From contig NZ_JABFMX010000006.1 of NCBI RefSeq assembly GCF_013359735.1, positions 131,990-195,989 of the forward strand: 64,000 nucleotides of DNA, given 5' to 3'. Positions 44,543 through 53,656 of the stretch are shown piece by piece; the first letter of the stretch is position 1, and each line of letters opens with the position of its first letter. The DNA is from Arthrobacter sp. C9C5. Lineage in GTDB: Bacteria > Actinomycetota > Actinomycetes > Actinomycetales > Micrococcaceae. The notes under the pieces are model-generated. The model had not been told where the DNA came from and did no database searches. It was given only the letters and a program-made list of their open reading frames with translations. A program made the translations under genes and the position numbers.

Positions 44543-45729
44543 TAGGCGACCACCGCGCCGAACACCATGCCCAGAAGATAAGTAACGGCGGCCGCGCCCA
44601 TGCCGATGGCGAGCTGGCGGAATGCGCGGCTGGCAGGGGAGGTGCCGGAGAGCAGACCGACGACGCCGCCGGTCAGCAGGAGCGCGATCCCCACCAGGGC
44701 AGCGGACACCACGAGGGCGGCGATCCCGGTCATGCCCAGCAGGAACGGGATGATCGGCACGATCGCGCCGGAGGCGAAGAAGCAGAAGCTCGACGCCGCG
44801 GCGCTCCACGCTGTGCCCACTGCCTCGTGCTGGTCCTCGGTCTCGGGAAGCTCCGGCCGCAGCGAAAGGCTCGGATCGCAGTCGCAGTCCAGCAGCCCCA
44901 TCCGCTCGGCGACGCGGTGCTCGGCCGCCTCGCGGGACATGCCGCGGGCCAGGTAAACGAGCAGGAGTTCGTTGTGTTCGATGTCCAGCGACGGCGCCGC
45001 CGCGAGCGTGATCTGGGTGGGGCGGGTCGCGGCCAGCAGCTCACGCTGGGACCGCACGGAGATGAACTCGCCGGCTCCCATCGACAGGGCCCCGGCCAAC
45101 AGGCCGGCCACACCGCTGAGCAGGACCACGGAGCTGCCCACGCCGGAGGCGGCCATGCCCATGACGAGGGACAGGTTGCTGACCAGCCCGTCGTTGGCGC
45201 CGAACACCGCGGCGCGGAAGCTCCCGGCGAGGCGGTTGCGGCCGCGCGTGGCCAGCCCGCGGACCACTTCCTCGTGAATCTGCTCGTCGGCGACCATGGC
45301 CGGCGTGGCGTTGGGGTCGTTGGCGTACGGGGAGCGGCTCTCGGCGCGCTGCGCCAGGGCCAGGACAAACACGGAGCCGAAATGGCGGGCCAGGAAGCCG
45401 AGGAACTGGCTGCGGAGCGAGGCCGGGCGCGGCCGGCCGGCATGCTCGCCGAGGAGCTGCAGCCAGTGCGCCTCATGGCGTCCCTCGGCTTCGGCCAGGG
45501 CGAGCAGGATGTCGCGTTCCTCGCCGCTGCGGTTCTGCGCGAGGTCGCGGTAGACGGAGGCCTCGGCGCGTTCGTCCGCGAGGTACTGCCGCCAGCGCTT
45601 GATGTCCGCCGTGGAGGCGGCGGGACTTGCCGTGGGACTTGCGGCGGGGCTTGCCGCCGGGTACGACGGGGAACCCGCGGCGGGGCCTGGGGCAGAATGG
45701 TTTGGGTCAGATGGGGCGTGCTGAGACAC
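44542..45729 (-). CDS. Ferritin-like/VIT1 fusion, iron or manganese exporter (MbfA-like)
   Basis: Protein of 395 residues. A disordered Pro/Ser/Ala N-terminus is followed by a ferritin-like (erythrin) helical domain with carboxylate-histidine ligands (DERAEASVYRDLAQ, ALAEAEGRHEAHWL, DEQIHEEV). A VIT1/CCC1 membrane domain comes next (about 170-395, five helices, VFGANDGLVSNLSLVMGMA, SMGAGEFISVRSQ). In MbfA-type proteins the ferritin-like part senses iron and the VIT1 part exports it. The start GTG 45729 has AGGAG 5 nt upstream; the ATG 39 nt further upstream lacks such a site. It is coupled to the downstream protease. Confidence 0.9.
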   Translation of the reverse strand: MSQHAPSDPNHSAPGPAAGSPSYPAASPAASPTASPAASTADIKRWRQYLADERAEASVYRDLAQNRSGEERDILLALAEAEGRHEAHWLQLLGEHAGRPRPASLRSQFLGFLARHFGSVFVLALAQRAESRSPYANDPNATPAMVADEQIHEEVVRGLATRGRNRLAGSFRAAVFGANDGLVSNLSLVMGMAASGVGSSVVLLSGVAGLLAGALSMGAGEFISVRSQRELLAATRPTQITLAAAPSLDIEHNELLLVYLARGMSREAAEHRVAERMGLLDCDCDPSLSLRPELPETEDQHEAVGTAWSAAASSFCFFASGAIVPIIPFLLGMTGIAALVVSAALVGIALLLTGGVVGLLSGTSPASRAFRQLAIGMGAAAVTYLLGMVFGAVVA

Positions 45730-46031
45730 GTAAACTCCTGGGCTTGATAGGGCATGATTCGGCCCCATTGCGACTCCAGCGTACCCCGCAATTCCGCGGA
45801 TTTTCGGCTGGCAATCCTCAGTGGAAAGTTTCGGTACGCCGTAAAGTAAGCACGCTTACTGCCCGGCGGCGTCCGGGCAGGACGGCCCTTGACCCCCACC
45901 GCCTGCGGTGTTCGAATAAGGGTCAGGGCGGGTTCTTCGGCAGGCCCGTCCGGCCGGTTTCCGGGCGTCAGGCTGCGGGCCCGGGCGGCGTCAACACCAC
46001 TGCCGCAGCCCGAGCGCACGGAGGTCGCACC
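45730..46031. promoter_or_regulatory. Divergent intergenic region with an AGTAAGC palindrome
   Basis: This region separates the VIT1 gene from the small acidic protein gene. AGTAAGC-AC-GCTTACT (45845-45860) is a perfect 7-bp inverted repeat. A relative, AAGCATGCTT, lies upstream of the ZIP gene (30247-30256). Both could be sites for a metal regulator; that link is speculative. I see no additional gene. Confidence 0.45.
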
Positions 46032-46265
46032 ATGGACAACACCGGACCACAGGCCGCCCAGCCGGCCAGGGACTCCGTCGAGTCTGATCCTGCCTACGAC
46101 TTTGCCGAGGACGCCCCGGTCGGCGACGCGGAGACCGTGGACGAGGAGCTGCTCGAAGAAGCCGACCGGAACGTCCCGCTCGACGCGGAGGATTTCCTCG
46201 GAGACGAGCAACCGATAGTGCCCGCCGATACGGACGAGTTCCGTGAAGCCGAGGAAGAAGAGTAG
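46032..46265 (+). CDS. Small, very acidic hypothetical protein
   Basis: Protein of 77 residues, almost one third Asp or Glu and without hydrophobic segments, probably disordered. GGAGG 7 nt before ATG 46032 is a strong ribosome binding site, which supports a real gene; the frame is open further upstream but without such a start. It ends FREAEEEE. No domain is recognised. A 17-bp terminator stem follows. Confidence 0.75.
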   Translation: MDNTGPQAAQPARDSVESDPAYDFAEDAPVGDAETVDEELLEEADRNVPLDAEDFLGDEQPIVPADTDEFREAEEEE

Positions 46266-46310
46266 ACGGCACCGCCTCAGACAGGCTGTTTCAGGAACAA
46301 TCCGGACAGC

Positions 46311-46351
46311 ACGACGGCGGTGCCTCCCCGCGTGGGAGGCACCGCCGTCGT
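46311..46351. terminator. Bidirectional terminator between the acidic protein and symporter genes
   Basis: ACGACGGCGGTGCCTCC (46311-46327) and GGAGGCACCGCCGTCGT (46335-46351) form a perfect 17-bp stem around a 7-nt loop. It lies between convergent genes. Confidence 0.8.
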
Positions 46352-46402
46352 CGTCATGAGAGCCGGTGCTGCCTGGCCCGTTTTCCCGGGCCGGGCATGG
46401 GC

Positions 46403-47929
46403 CTAGTGGCTCAGCGCCGGGACTTCTTCCTGCTCCTCGGTGGCGTCGCCGGCAACACGGTCGTGCCAGTTCTTCATCACCGCGGGATCCGTCGGCTTGG
46501 TCAGCAGTGATACGGCGACGTAGACCACTGCGGAGGCCAGCAGGCCGTAGTAGATCGGTTCGTTGGCGTAGATGCCGTCCAGCGGGACCTCGGCGTTGAT
46601 CTCCAGCACGATCATGGTGCCGAGGGTCAGGACCGACCCGACTGCCATGGAAGCCGCGGCGGCAACGCCGGTGCCGCGCTTCCACACCAGGCCGCCAAGG
46701 ATCGCGACCAGCAGGCCGCCCACGAGGATGTCGTAGGCGATGGTGAGCGCCGCGACGACGTCCTTGGTGATGATGGCGATCACGATCGCCACGACGCCCA
46801 GGCCCAGCACCCACAAACGGTTGGCCTTGACGTCGTGCTCCGGGTTGTCCGTGTCGTCGGTGTTGATGTTCTTGCCGAACCAGCCGGCGACGAAAGGCAG
46901 GACGTCGGCGCGGGCCACGGTCGCGGCGGCGATCAGGGCGCCGGAAGCGGTGGACATCATCGCGGCAACGGCCGCGGCGAGCACCAGGCCGCCGATGCCG
47001 ATCGGCAGCAGGTTGGTGGCGACCTCGGCGTAGACCACGTCCTTGCCGAGGGCCTTGACGTCGATGTCGGGCAGGGCGACCCGGGCTCCCAGGCCGATCA
47101 GGGCGCCGGCGGCACCGTAGAGGATGCAGTAGACGCCGGCCGTCGCGCCGCCCCAGCGCGCGACCGTGGGGGTCTTGGCGGTGAACACGCGCTGCCAGAT
47201 GTCCTGGCCGATCAGCAGGCCGAGGGTGTAAACGACGAAGTAGGTGATGATCGTCTGGACGCCGATGCCGTCGATCTGGAAGAAGCTGGCGTCCACGCGG
47301 CTGCGGATGCCGTCGAGGCCGCCGGCGGCGTTGAGCGTGAACGGCAGCATCAGCAGGAAGATGCCGACCGTCTTGATCACGAACTGCACCTGGTCGGCCA
47401 GGGTGATGGACCACATGCCGCCGATGGTCGAGTAGACCAGGACGATTGCGCCGCCGATGGCGATGGCCAGCGCGCGGTCCCAGCCGAAGAGGACGACGAA
47501 GATCGTGGCGTACGCGCCCGTGGAGGTGGCGCAGAGCATCAGCGTGTAGGCGAGCATGACGATCCCCGAGGTCTGGGTGGCCCGGCTGCCGTAGCGCAGG
47601 GTCAGCATCTGGGAGACCGTGTAGATCTTGAGCTTCTGGATGGTGCTGGCGAAGAGCAGGCTGAGCAGCAGCACACCGGCGCCGATCGCGACCACGAGCC
47701 ACATGCCGGAGATGCCGAACTTGTAGCCGAGGCCCACGCCGCCGACGGTCGAGGCGCCGCCGAGGACGACGGCGGCCATGGTGCCGGTGTACAGGAAGGG
47801 CCCGAGCCGGCGACCTGCCACCAGGAAGTCGCTGTTGTTCCTTGTGCGGGACTTGCCCCACCAGCCGAAGGCCAGCATGGCGATGAGGTACACCACCACG
47901 ATGGCGATGTTGACGAAACTTGCGTCCAT
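46403..47929 (-). CDS. Sodium:solute symporter (SSS family)
   Basis: Membrane protein of 508 residues with about 13 helices. Helix 1 and loop MLAFGWWGKSRTRNNSDFLVAGR, the sodium-site region GGASTVGGVGLGYKFG, and GGMWSITLADQVQFVIKT are typical of SSS transporters. GGAG 7 nt before ATG 47929 sets the start; the longer frame upstream has no support. It is divergent from an XRE-cupin regulator. With the ureohydrolase and ThDP enzyme beyond, it may import a guanidino compound or amine; this is inference. Confidence 0.92.
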   Translation of the reverse strand: MDASFVNIAIVVVYLIAMLAFGWWGKSRTRNNSDFLVAGRRLGPFLYTGTMAAVVLGGASTVGGVGLGYKFGISGMWLVVAIGAGVLLLSLLFASTIQKLKIYTVSQMLTLRYGSRATQTSGIVMLAYTLMLCATSTGAYATIFVVLFGWDRALAIAIGGAIVLVYSTIGGMWSITLADQVQFVIKTVGIFLLMLPFTLNAAGGLDGIRSRVDASFFQIDGIGVQTIITYFVVYTLGLLIGQDIWQRVFTAKTPTVARWGGATAGVYCILYGAAGALIGLGARVALPDIDVKALGKDVVYAEVATNLLPIGIGGLVLAAAVAAMMSTASGALIAAATVARADVLPFVAGWFGKNINTDDTDNPEHDVKANRLWVLGLGVVAIVIAIITKDVVAALTIAYDILVGGLLVAILGGLVWKRGTGVAAAASMAVGSVLTLGTMIVLEINAEVPLDGIYANEPIYYGLLASAVVYVAVSLLTKPTDPAVMKNWHDRVAGDATEEQEEVPALSH

Positions 47930-48050
47930 AAGGGGGCTCCTTGGAGCTGTTCGGAAGCAGCGCAGGGCGTCCGGGCCGCAACATTGCGGCCGGCGTCCGT
48001 TAGTGCTTGACGGTAGATTGCGGGAGGGCAGCCAGTGAGACAACCCCCCA

Positions 48051-48076
48051 TTGCCTCATAGGCAACAGTTGTTGCC
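48051..48076. promoter_or_regulatory. Candidate operator of the XRE-cupin regulator
   Basis: TTGCC-TCATA-GGCAA and GGCAACA-GT-TGTTGCC (48061-48076) are nested inverted repeats in the divergent region between the symporter and regulator genes. They probably bind the XRE-cupin protein. Confidence 0.65.
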
Positions 48077-48157
48077 AAACAGTAAGTTGTGACGGGGGTA
48101 ACAGTCAAGGTCTTGCTCCGGCGTGTCCTTCCGGGCGTCCCGATACCGGTCTGCGGC

Positions 48158-48198
48158 TAGGATTGGCACCAATGATGGGGCCGCGCGGCCGGCCGTGA
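48158..48198 (+). promoter_or_regulatory. Promoter-proximal leader ORF before the XRE-cupin gene
   Basis: TAGGAT (48158-48163) is a likely -10 box. Eight nt later a tiny frame reads MMGPRGRP and stops at 48198, just before the AAAGG binding site of the main gene. It may be a translated leader or a chance frame. Confidence 0.35.
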
Positions 48199-48209
48199 AA
48201 GGTTCCTTT

Positions 48210-48785
48210 ATGAAGGCTCTACCCGTAGAACCGAGCAACGTACCCGTTGCCATCGGTTCCAGGATCCGTGCCGCCCGGCAGTCCCAGCGGCTCACCATCG
48301 AACAGGTCGCCGACGCCACCGGCCTGACCAAAGGCTTCCTCAGCAGGGTCGAGCGGGATCTCACCTCGCCCTCCGTGAGTTCACTGGTGACGCTGTGCCA
48401 GGTCCTCTCCATCTCGATCGGCGAGCTGTTTGCCGCATCTGAAACCCACCTCACCAAGCAGGGCGAGGGCCCCCGGATCTCGCTCGGCGGCGAAGGGATC
48501 GTGGAACGCCTGCTCACCGCCCGCTCCGAGCGCCGGGTCCAGATCATCCAGGCCGTGATCGAGCCCCGCGGGCGCGGCGAATCCGAGTTGTACGCCGTGG
48601 ACTGCGACGTCGATGTGCTCCACGTGGTCAAGGGCAGCATCCGGCTCATCCTGACCAACGAGGAGTTCGAGCTGGGAACCGGCGACACCGTCACCTTCCC
48701 TGGCCGGGAGCCGCACACCTGGATCAACCCCACCGACGAGCCCGTCGAGGTGCTCTGGGTGCTGGTTCCCGCCGCTAGCCGGTAG
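48210..48785 (+). CDS. XRE-cupin transcriptional regulator
   Basis: Protein of 191 residues with an XRE helix-turn-helix (IGSRIRAARQSQRLTIEQVA, GLTKGFLSRVERDLTSPSVS) and a C-terminal cupin domain (about 120-190, DVDVLHVVKGSIRLILTNEE, DTVTFPGREPHTW) that would bind the inducer. AAAGG 7 nt before ATG 48210 fixes the start. Such proteins (PuuR/SutR-like) often control amine or amino-acid use, which fits the divergent symporter and the nearby agmatinase-family gene. Confidence 0.9.
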   Translation: MKALPVEPSNVPVAIGSRIRAARQSQRLTIEQVADATGLTKGFLSRVERDLTSPSVSSLVTLCQVLSISIGELFAASETHLTKQGEGPRISLGGEGIVERLLTARSERRVQIIQAVIEPRGRGESELYAVDCDVDVLHVVKGSIRLILTNEEFELGTGDTVTFPGREPHTWINPTDEPVEVLWVLVPAASR

Positions 48786-49065
48786 GTTCTCTTGGCCTGG
48801 CCTGGCCTGGCCTCAGCCCCTCACCCCGGGCCGTCCCTCCCAGTTACCACCCGCATCGCAGCGGCGGCCGATCCAGCGACCCCGGATTTCCGCGGAAGTC
48901 CTGACGCGGCCGGCCAAGTAACTGGGCGGGAGCGTCCGGCAGCCCCTGGCCCGAGGCCTGCCCGACGCTCCTCGGCCCGTCGGCGCAAGTGTGAGTTCAT
49001 CGGGTTGGATTGGGCTGCGGGTGGTTTCAGCGGGTTGGTCTTGTGGGGTCTGCCTGACCTTGGCT

Positions 49066-49890
49066 CTAACGGATGTGCCGCGGTCCCTCGGCCAGGACCG
49101 CCCGGATCTCGGCCAGGACGTGCTCCGGCCTGAACCAGATGTCCTCGGGCATGTAGTGGAGCGACGCGAAACCTCTAAGGGTCGCGGCATTGTTTCGCTG
49201 CAGGTCCCGGCGAAGCGCCGTGCGGCTCGAATGGAACGCGAAGCCGTCCACCTCGACGATCAGAAACCCTTCGAGCAGGAAGTCGACCCTTCCGATGCCG
49301 GGCAGATGGACCTGGGCGTCGTAGCCGATGCCGTTGGTCCTGAAGAGATGCTGGGCGTCCACTTCAACGATGGACTCAGCTCGAAGGTTCAGCTGCCGCA
49401 GTGCCCGCCGGGCTGTCCCGGACCGGTCGGCTGTGAGTTCGGCTTTCAGCAGTTCCAGCGGGACGCCAAGCAGCCGCATCGCCGACGTCGCGATGGCGGT
49501 GGGCGCCGGGGGAGTGAGGCAGCCCAGGGCATGGAGCACCACGTCTTCGACGGCGGCCACGGGGAGTTCTGCGGGCCCCTCGAATCGCACCGTCCGGTGC
49601 CGGACGAAGCCGCGGCCGTGTCCGTGGTTGCAGGCCAGATGGTGCCGGGCGGGCGGATCCCGCAGCCACAGGCCGTAGTGGCCGGCGGCGCTGGCACAGC
49701 TGACCCGGGCGTTGTGGTGCAGTGCGGCCAGGAACTCGGGCCTGCAGTCCGGCAGGGCAAAGACGCCGCGCCGTGGCTGGCGGGCGACCCGGGCCAGCCG
49801 GGCAACATCCCGTCGGCTGTAGCCGGCGGACAAAAACTGGCCGGTCCGGGCGATGCCGCCCAGCTGGGCCAGGTAGGCCTGGGGATCCAT
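49066..49890 (-). CDS. DUF559 protein with AbiEi-like N-terminal domain
   Basis: Protein of 274 residues. The N-terminus (LGGIARTGQFLSAGYSRRDVARL, then RRGVFALPD) looks like the winged-helix domain of AbiEi-type proteins. The C-terminus (about 190-270) is DUF559, related to very short patch repair endonucleases, with IGRVDFLLEGFLIVEVDGFAFHSS carrying the Asp/Glu pair and FRPEHVLAEI. Many Micrococcaceae genomes hold several lone copies and their role is unknown. No toxin partner is adjacent, so a toxin-antitoxin role is not supported. The region 48786-49065 downstream of it shows no gene. Confidence 0.8.
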   Translation of the reverse strand: MDPQAYLAQLGGIARTGQFLSAGYSRRDVARLARVARQPRRGVFALPDCRPEFLAALHHNARVSCASAAGHYGLWLRDPPARHHLACNHGHGRGFVRHRTVRFEGPAELPVAAVEDVVLHALGCLTPPAPTAIATSAMRLLGVPLELLKAELTADRSGTARRALRQLNLRAESIVEVDAQHLFRTNGIGYDAQVHLPGIGRVDFLLEGFLIVEVDGFAFHSSRTALRRDLQRNNAATLRGFASLHYMPEDIWFRPEHVLAEIRAVLAEGPRHIR

Positions 49891-50250
49891 AGGCCCAGTG
49901 CAGGCTGCCGCTGCCCCCGCCGAAACCGGGCAACCCTGCTATCTGGACAACTTCGAGGGCTCCGCGCCGCCGGCTGTGTGCGTTCCCGCCCAGTCACTTA
50001 CCCGGCCAGCGTGCCGGGGCAGCTGGAATCCGCGGATCCGCGCGGCTCCGGGCGGGGCGGCGGGGCCGGCGGCAGCGAGTAATTGGGGAGGAGCGCACGG
50101 CCGGCGCGGAAAGCCGGGCGGCAGGGCTGCTCGGCCGCGCCCGGGGCGCGGGGGCAGCCGGATCAGGTAAACAACTGATGCGCAGCAGACAACTCCGAGT
50201 GTATGATGGCAGTCACACCCGTCGGACAACCCTCGAAGGAGACTCCTCCC
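49891..50250. other. Divergent intergenic region before the ureohydrolase gene
   Basis: About 360 nt, very GC-rich in its middle, between the DUF559 and ureohydrolase starts. It must hold both promoters; TATGAT at 50202-50207 is a possible -10 box for the ureohydrolase. I see no gene or clear operator. Confidence 0.4.
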
Positions 50251-51339
50251 TTGGAAGAGCTGCGCATCGAGGCCAATGGCAACCTTGGCCCCATCGATTC
50301 CTCCCGCATCCCGCGCTACGCCGGCGCCGCCACTTTTGCCCGCCTGCCGCGGCTGGACCAGGTGGCCAAGGCTGACGTCACGGTGGTTGGCGTGCCCTTC
50401 GACTCCGGAGTCTCCTACCGCCCCGGTGCGCGCTTCGGCGCCAACCACGTCCGTGAAGCCAGCCGGCTGCTGCGGCCTTACAACCCGGCCTGGGACGTCA
50501 GCCCCTTCGAGAACATCCAGGTCGCCGACGCCGGGGACATGGCCGTCAACCCGTTCAACATCAACGAGGCCATCGAAACCATCCAGCAGAACGCGCTGGA
50601 CCTGACGGCTGCCGGCGGCAAGCTGCTGACGCTGGGCGGAGACCACACCATCGCGCTGCCCCTGCTGCGCGCCGCCGCCGAACGCGCCGGACAGCCCGTC
50701 GCCATGCTGCACTTCGACGCGCACCTGGACACCTGGGACACCTACTTCGGCGCCGAATACACCCACGGCACCCCCTTCCGCCGAGCCGTCGAGGAAGGCA
50801 TCCTGGACACCGAGGCGATCAGCCACATCGGCACCCGCGGCCCGCTCTACGGCAAGAAAGACCTCGACGACGACCACCGCTTCGGCTTCGGCATTGTCGC
50901 CTCCGCCGACGTCTACTACCAGGGCGTGCTGGAAACCGTCGCCAAGGTCCGCGACCGGATCGGCAACCGCCCGCTCTACATCTCTGTCGACATCGACGTC
51001 CTCGACCCCGCCCACGCGCCCGGCACCGGAACCCCGGAAGCTGGCGGCATCACCAGCCGCGAACTGCTGGAAATCATCCGCGGCTTCCGCGGCATGAACC
51101 TGGTGGGGGCCGACGTCGTCGAGGTCGCCCCGGCGTACGACCACGCCGAGATCACCGGCGTCGCCGCCAGCCATGTCGCTTACGAACTCGTCACCCTGAT
51201 GGCGGACAGCGCCGTCGACGGTGACCGGACCGGCGCGCCCAACGGCTACGCCGCACAGGCCCTCGGCCGCGAGTCCCGCCGACCGGCCGGTTTCGCCGCT
51301 CCGGCAGCCCAGCCGGTCGAAACCGGAGCCTCCCAGTGA
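50251..51339 (+). CDS. speB: Agmatinase-family ureohydrolase
   Basis: Mn-dependent ureohydrolase of about 362 residues that releases urea from a guanidino compound such as agmatine or guanidinobutyrate. All metal ligands are present: GGDHTI (Asp131, His132), FDAHLDTWD (Asp156, His158, Asp160) and [19 protein letters not shown]. The TTG at 50251, preceded by AAGGAG, is the most likely start. ATGs at 50203/50206 lack a binding site and overlap a possible -10 box, but cannot be excluded. The tail of about 40 residues is Ala/Arg-rich. The stop overlaps the next GTG (GTGA), coupling it to the ThDP enzyme. Confidence 0.9.
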   Translation: MEELRIEANGNLGPIDSSRIPRYAGAATFARLPRLDQVAKADVTVVGVPFDSGVSYRPGARFGANHVREASRLLRPYNPAWDVSPFENIQVADAGDMAVNPFNINEAIETIQQNALDLTAAGGKLLTLGGDHTIALPLLRAAAERAGQPVAMLHFDAHLDTWDTYFGAEYTHGTPFRRAVEEGILDTEAISHIGTRGPLYGKKDLDDDHRFGFGIVASADVYYQGVLETVAKVRDRIGNRPLYISVDIDVLDPAHAPGTGTPEAGGITSRELLEIIRGFRGMNLVGADVVEVAPAYDHAEITGVAASHVAYELVTLMADSAVDGDRTGAPNGYAAQALGRESRRPAGFAAPAAQPVETGASQ

Positions 51340-53003
51340 CCGGCGTGCGTAATGGCGGCGACCTCGTCGTCGAAACCCTCGAGGCGCTCGGTGCCAAGAC
51401 CGTCTTCGGCATCCCCGGCCAGCACGCCCTCGGCCTCTTCGACGCGATGGGCCGCGGAAACTTGCACTTCGTCTCCTCGCGCGTGGAGAACAACTCGGCC
51501 TTCGCCGCCGACGGTTACTCCCGGGCCACCGGCGAAGTCGGCGTCCTGTTCCTCTCCACCGGCCCCGGGGCGCTGACCTCCCTGGCCGGTCTGCAGGAGG
51601 CCTACGCCACCGGGGTGCCCATGGTGGTCGTGGCGAGCCAGATTCCGCTCGAAGGCCTCGGCGCGCGGCGCAAGGGCATGCTGCACCAGCTTGATGACCA
51701 GAAAGCCTCGGCCGCCAACGTCACCAAGAGCCAGCGGCTGATCCAGCACGCCTCCGGCATCCCCTCGGCCATCCAGGACGCCTGGACCGAGGCCATCTCC
51801 TCGCCGCAGGGCCCGGTGTGGATCGAAATCCCGCAGAATGTCCTGCTGGACCCGATCATGGTGCCCCCGGTGGAGGATGCGCTCGCCGAAGCCGCGGACA
51901 ACCCGCCACGCGTGGAGCTGGTTCGTGAAGCCGTGAAGTGGCTTGCGGAGGCGAAGCGTCCGGCCATCATCGCCGGCGGCGGCACCCGCCGTGGCCACGC
52001 GGAGAAGTCGCTGCTGTCCATCGCCGAGAAGCTGCACGCGCCGGTGATCTGCACTCCCGGCGGCAACGGCGCGTTCCCCTGGAACCATGAACTGTCGCTT
52101 CAGTCCTGGATCGAGGACCAGTACATGACGGAGCTGCTCGAGGACGCCGACGTGCTGATCGTCATCGGCTCCTCGCTCGGCGAGGTCACGTCGAATTACT
52201 TCACCTTCGAACCCCGGGGCCGGATCATCCAGATCGACGCCGAGCCGCGGGTACTCGAGTCCAACCGTCCGGGCCTGGGCATCCGGGCCGACGCCGGCCA
52301 GGCGCTCGCAGCCCTCGACGAGGCCCTGCAGGCCGCGCCGGCCGACGCCCGCCCCGACTGGCGCGGCCGCCCGGCCGAGGCCCTGGTCAAGGAGACCCTG
52401 GCCAAGGTCAAGGCCCGGCTGGAATCCCAGGACCTCGCCAAGGAACTGAAGTTCATGGCCGACATCCGCGACGCCGTCCCCGCGCAGATGCAGACGTTCT
52501 GGGATATGACGATCTCCGCCTACTGGGCCTGGAGCTGCTGGGACGCCCGCGAGGGCCAGTTCCATTCCGCCCAGGGCGCCGGCGGCCTGGGCTTCGGCTT
52601 CCCGGCGGCAATCGGCGGCGCCGTGGGCCTGGAAACCACCGGGAAACCGGGCGGTTCGGCCCGGGTGCTCGCGGTGTCCGGCGACGGCTCGGCGATGTAC
52701 TCGATCTCCGAGCTGGCCACCGCCAAGCAGCACAACGTCCCGGTCACCTGGCTGATCGTCGACGACGGCGGCTACGGCATCCTGCGCGAGTACATGGTAG
52801 GTGCCTTCGGCAAGGCCACAGCCACCGAACTCGCCCGCCCCGACTTCGTGAAACTGGCCGAGGCCTTCGGCGTCCCGGCGGTCCGGGTGGCCCCCGAGGA
52901 CGTCGGGGACGCGCTGAAGGCGGGCTTCGCGGCGGACGGGCCGAACGTCGTCGTCGTCGAAACCCTGCTCAAGATGTTCGCCCCCACGCACCTGGACGTC
53001 TAA
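51336..53003 (+). CDS. ThDP-dependent enzyme, acetolactate-synthase-like
   Basis: Protein of 555 residues with the three-domain fold of acetohydroxyacid synthase and related decarboxylases. Glu51 in [19 protein letters not shown] activates ThDP, the middle domain carries [16 protein letters not shown], and the ThDP-Mg motif starts [16 protein letters not shown] (449). The usual NN at its end is replaced by DDGGYG, so it is not a standard IlvB. It is translationally coupled to the ureohydrolase and probably processes the next intermediate (for example a 2-oxo acid from a guanidino acid). The substrate is unknown. Confidence 0.87.
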   Translation: MTGVRNGGDLVVETLEALGAKTVFGIPGQHALGLFDAMGRGNLHFVSSRVENNSAFAADGYSRATGEVGVLFLSTGPGALTSLAGLQEAYATGVPMVVVASQIPLEGLGARRKGMLHQLDDQKASAANVTKSQRLIQHASGIPSAIQDAWTEAISSPQGPVWIEIPQNVLLDPIMVPPVEDALAEAADNPPRVELVREAVKWLAEAKRPAIIAGGGTRRGHAEKSLLSIAEKLHAPVICTPGGNGAFPWNHELSLQSWIEDQYMTELLEDADVLIVIGSSLGEVTSNYFTFEPRGRIIQIDAEPRVLESNRPGLGIRADAGQALAALDEALQAAPADARPDWRGRPAEALVKETLAKVKARLESQDLAKELKFMADIRDAVPAQMQTFWDMTISAYWAWSCWDAREGQFHSAQGAGGLGFGFPAAIGGAVGLETTGKPGGSARVLAVSGDGSAMYSISELATAKQHNVPVTWLIVDDGGYGILREYMVGAFGKATATELARPDFVKLAEAFGVPAVRVAPEDVGDALKAGFAADGPNVVVVETLLKMFAPTHLDV

Positions 53004-53018
53004 CCCCCGCCCACCAAT

Positions 53019-53084
53019 AGCGCGAACGTACACTTCGGGCCCCGAATCCTCACGGATCCGGGGCCCGAAGTGTACTCTCGCGCT
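53019..53084. terminator. Long inverted repeat after the ThDP gene
   Basis: AGCGCGAACGTACACTTCGG (from 53019) pairs with the strand ending CCGAAGTGTACTCTCGCGCT (to 53084), with GGCCCCG/CGGGGCC inside. The stem is about 25 bp, nearly perfect. It is likely a terminator, possibly a REP-type dispersed element. Confidence 0.65.
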
Positions 53085-53110
53085 CCCCGGCGACGCTTCT
53101 TAGTTTCCCA

Positions 53111-53138
53111 AAGCAATCAATTTATAGTATTGTTGCTT
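53111..53138. promoter_or_regulatory. MarR operator and promoter before the DHA2 pump operon
   Basis: AAGCAA-T-CAAT (53111-53121) is mirrored by ATTG-TTGCTT (53129-53138) around TATAGT (53123-53128), a likely -10 box. Binding here would block transcription. Confidence 0.65.
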
Positions 53139-53166
53139 CGGGCAAGTAAGTAAGGGGCTTCCAAAC

Positions 53167-53652
53167 ATGTCAGTTGCATCGACCACCGCAGCCAAGCTGG
53201 TCCATCAAATCTTCGATCTCCAGCGCGCCGTCCGGTGCGTCGCCGCAGCGAACCTCCGCGGCGACGATACCGGCGTCGCGCTGCAGGGCGTGCTGCGCTT
53301 TGTGGGGGAGGGCGAAACCCGTGCCACGCAGCTCGCGGAGCGGCTCGGCGTCAGCGCCCCCGTGCTCAGCCGGCACCTCGCCGAACTGCTCGAGCAGGGC
53401 TACGTGGTGCGCCGGCCGGATCCCGAGGACGGCCGGGCGCAGCTCATCGCGCTCTCGCCGGCCGGCACCGAGAAGCTGCGCTCCATCGAGGCGCAGCGCG
53501 CCGCGACCCTGCAGGGCTTCCTGCAGGACTGGAGCGAGGACGACGTCGAAGAGACCTCGCGCACCCTGAAGAAACTAGCTGAATCCCTCAGGAGTTCAGC
53601 CCGGGCAAAGACGGCCGGATCCACCGACACGACCAACTTTGTTGAGGAGTAA
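53167..53652 (+). CDS. MarR family regulator of the DHA2 pump
   Basis: Protein of 161 residues. Winged helix-turn-helix: ATQLAERLGVSAPVLSRHLAEL followed by the wing VRRPDPEDGRAQLIALS. A long C-terminal dimer helix and a polar tail follow. AAGGGG lies 9 nt before the ATG. It stands 4 nt upstream of the MFS gene in one operon, so it should repress its own operon through the AAGCAA/TTGCTT repeats upstream. Confidence 0.9.
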   Translation: MSVASTTAAKLVHQIFDLQRAVRCVAAANLRGDDTGVALQGVLRFVGEGETRATQLAERLGVSAPVLSRHLAELLEQGYVVRRPDPEDGRAQLIALSPAGTEKLRSIEAQRAATLQGFLQDWSEDDVEETSRTLKKLAESLRSSARAKTAGSTDTTNFVEE

Positions 53653-53656
53653 ATCT

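Noticed and set aside
44730-47984. A 1084-residue minus-strand frame
   Set aside because: It crosses from the symporter into the VIT1 gene in a wrong frame and resembles neither.
48791-48813. Short CCTGG tandem run after the XRE-cupin gene
   Set aside because: A simple five-base slippage tract with no sign of function.
49066-49890. DUF559 gene as a toxin-antitoxin module
   Set aside because: No toxin-like partner gene overlaps or follows it; the AbiEi-like domain alone is not enough.
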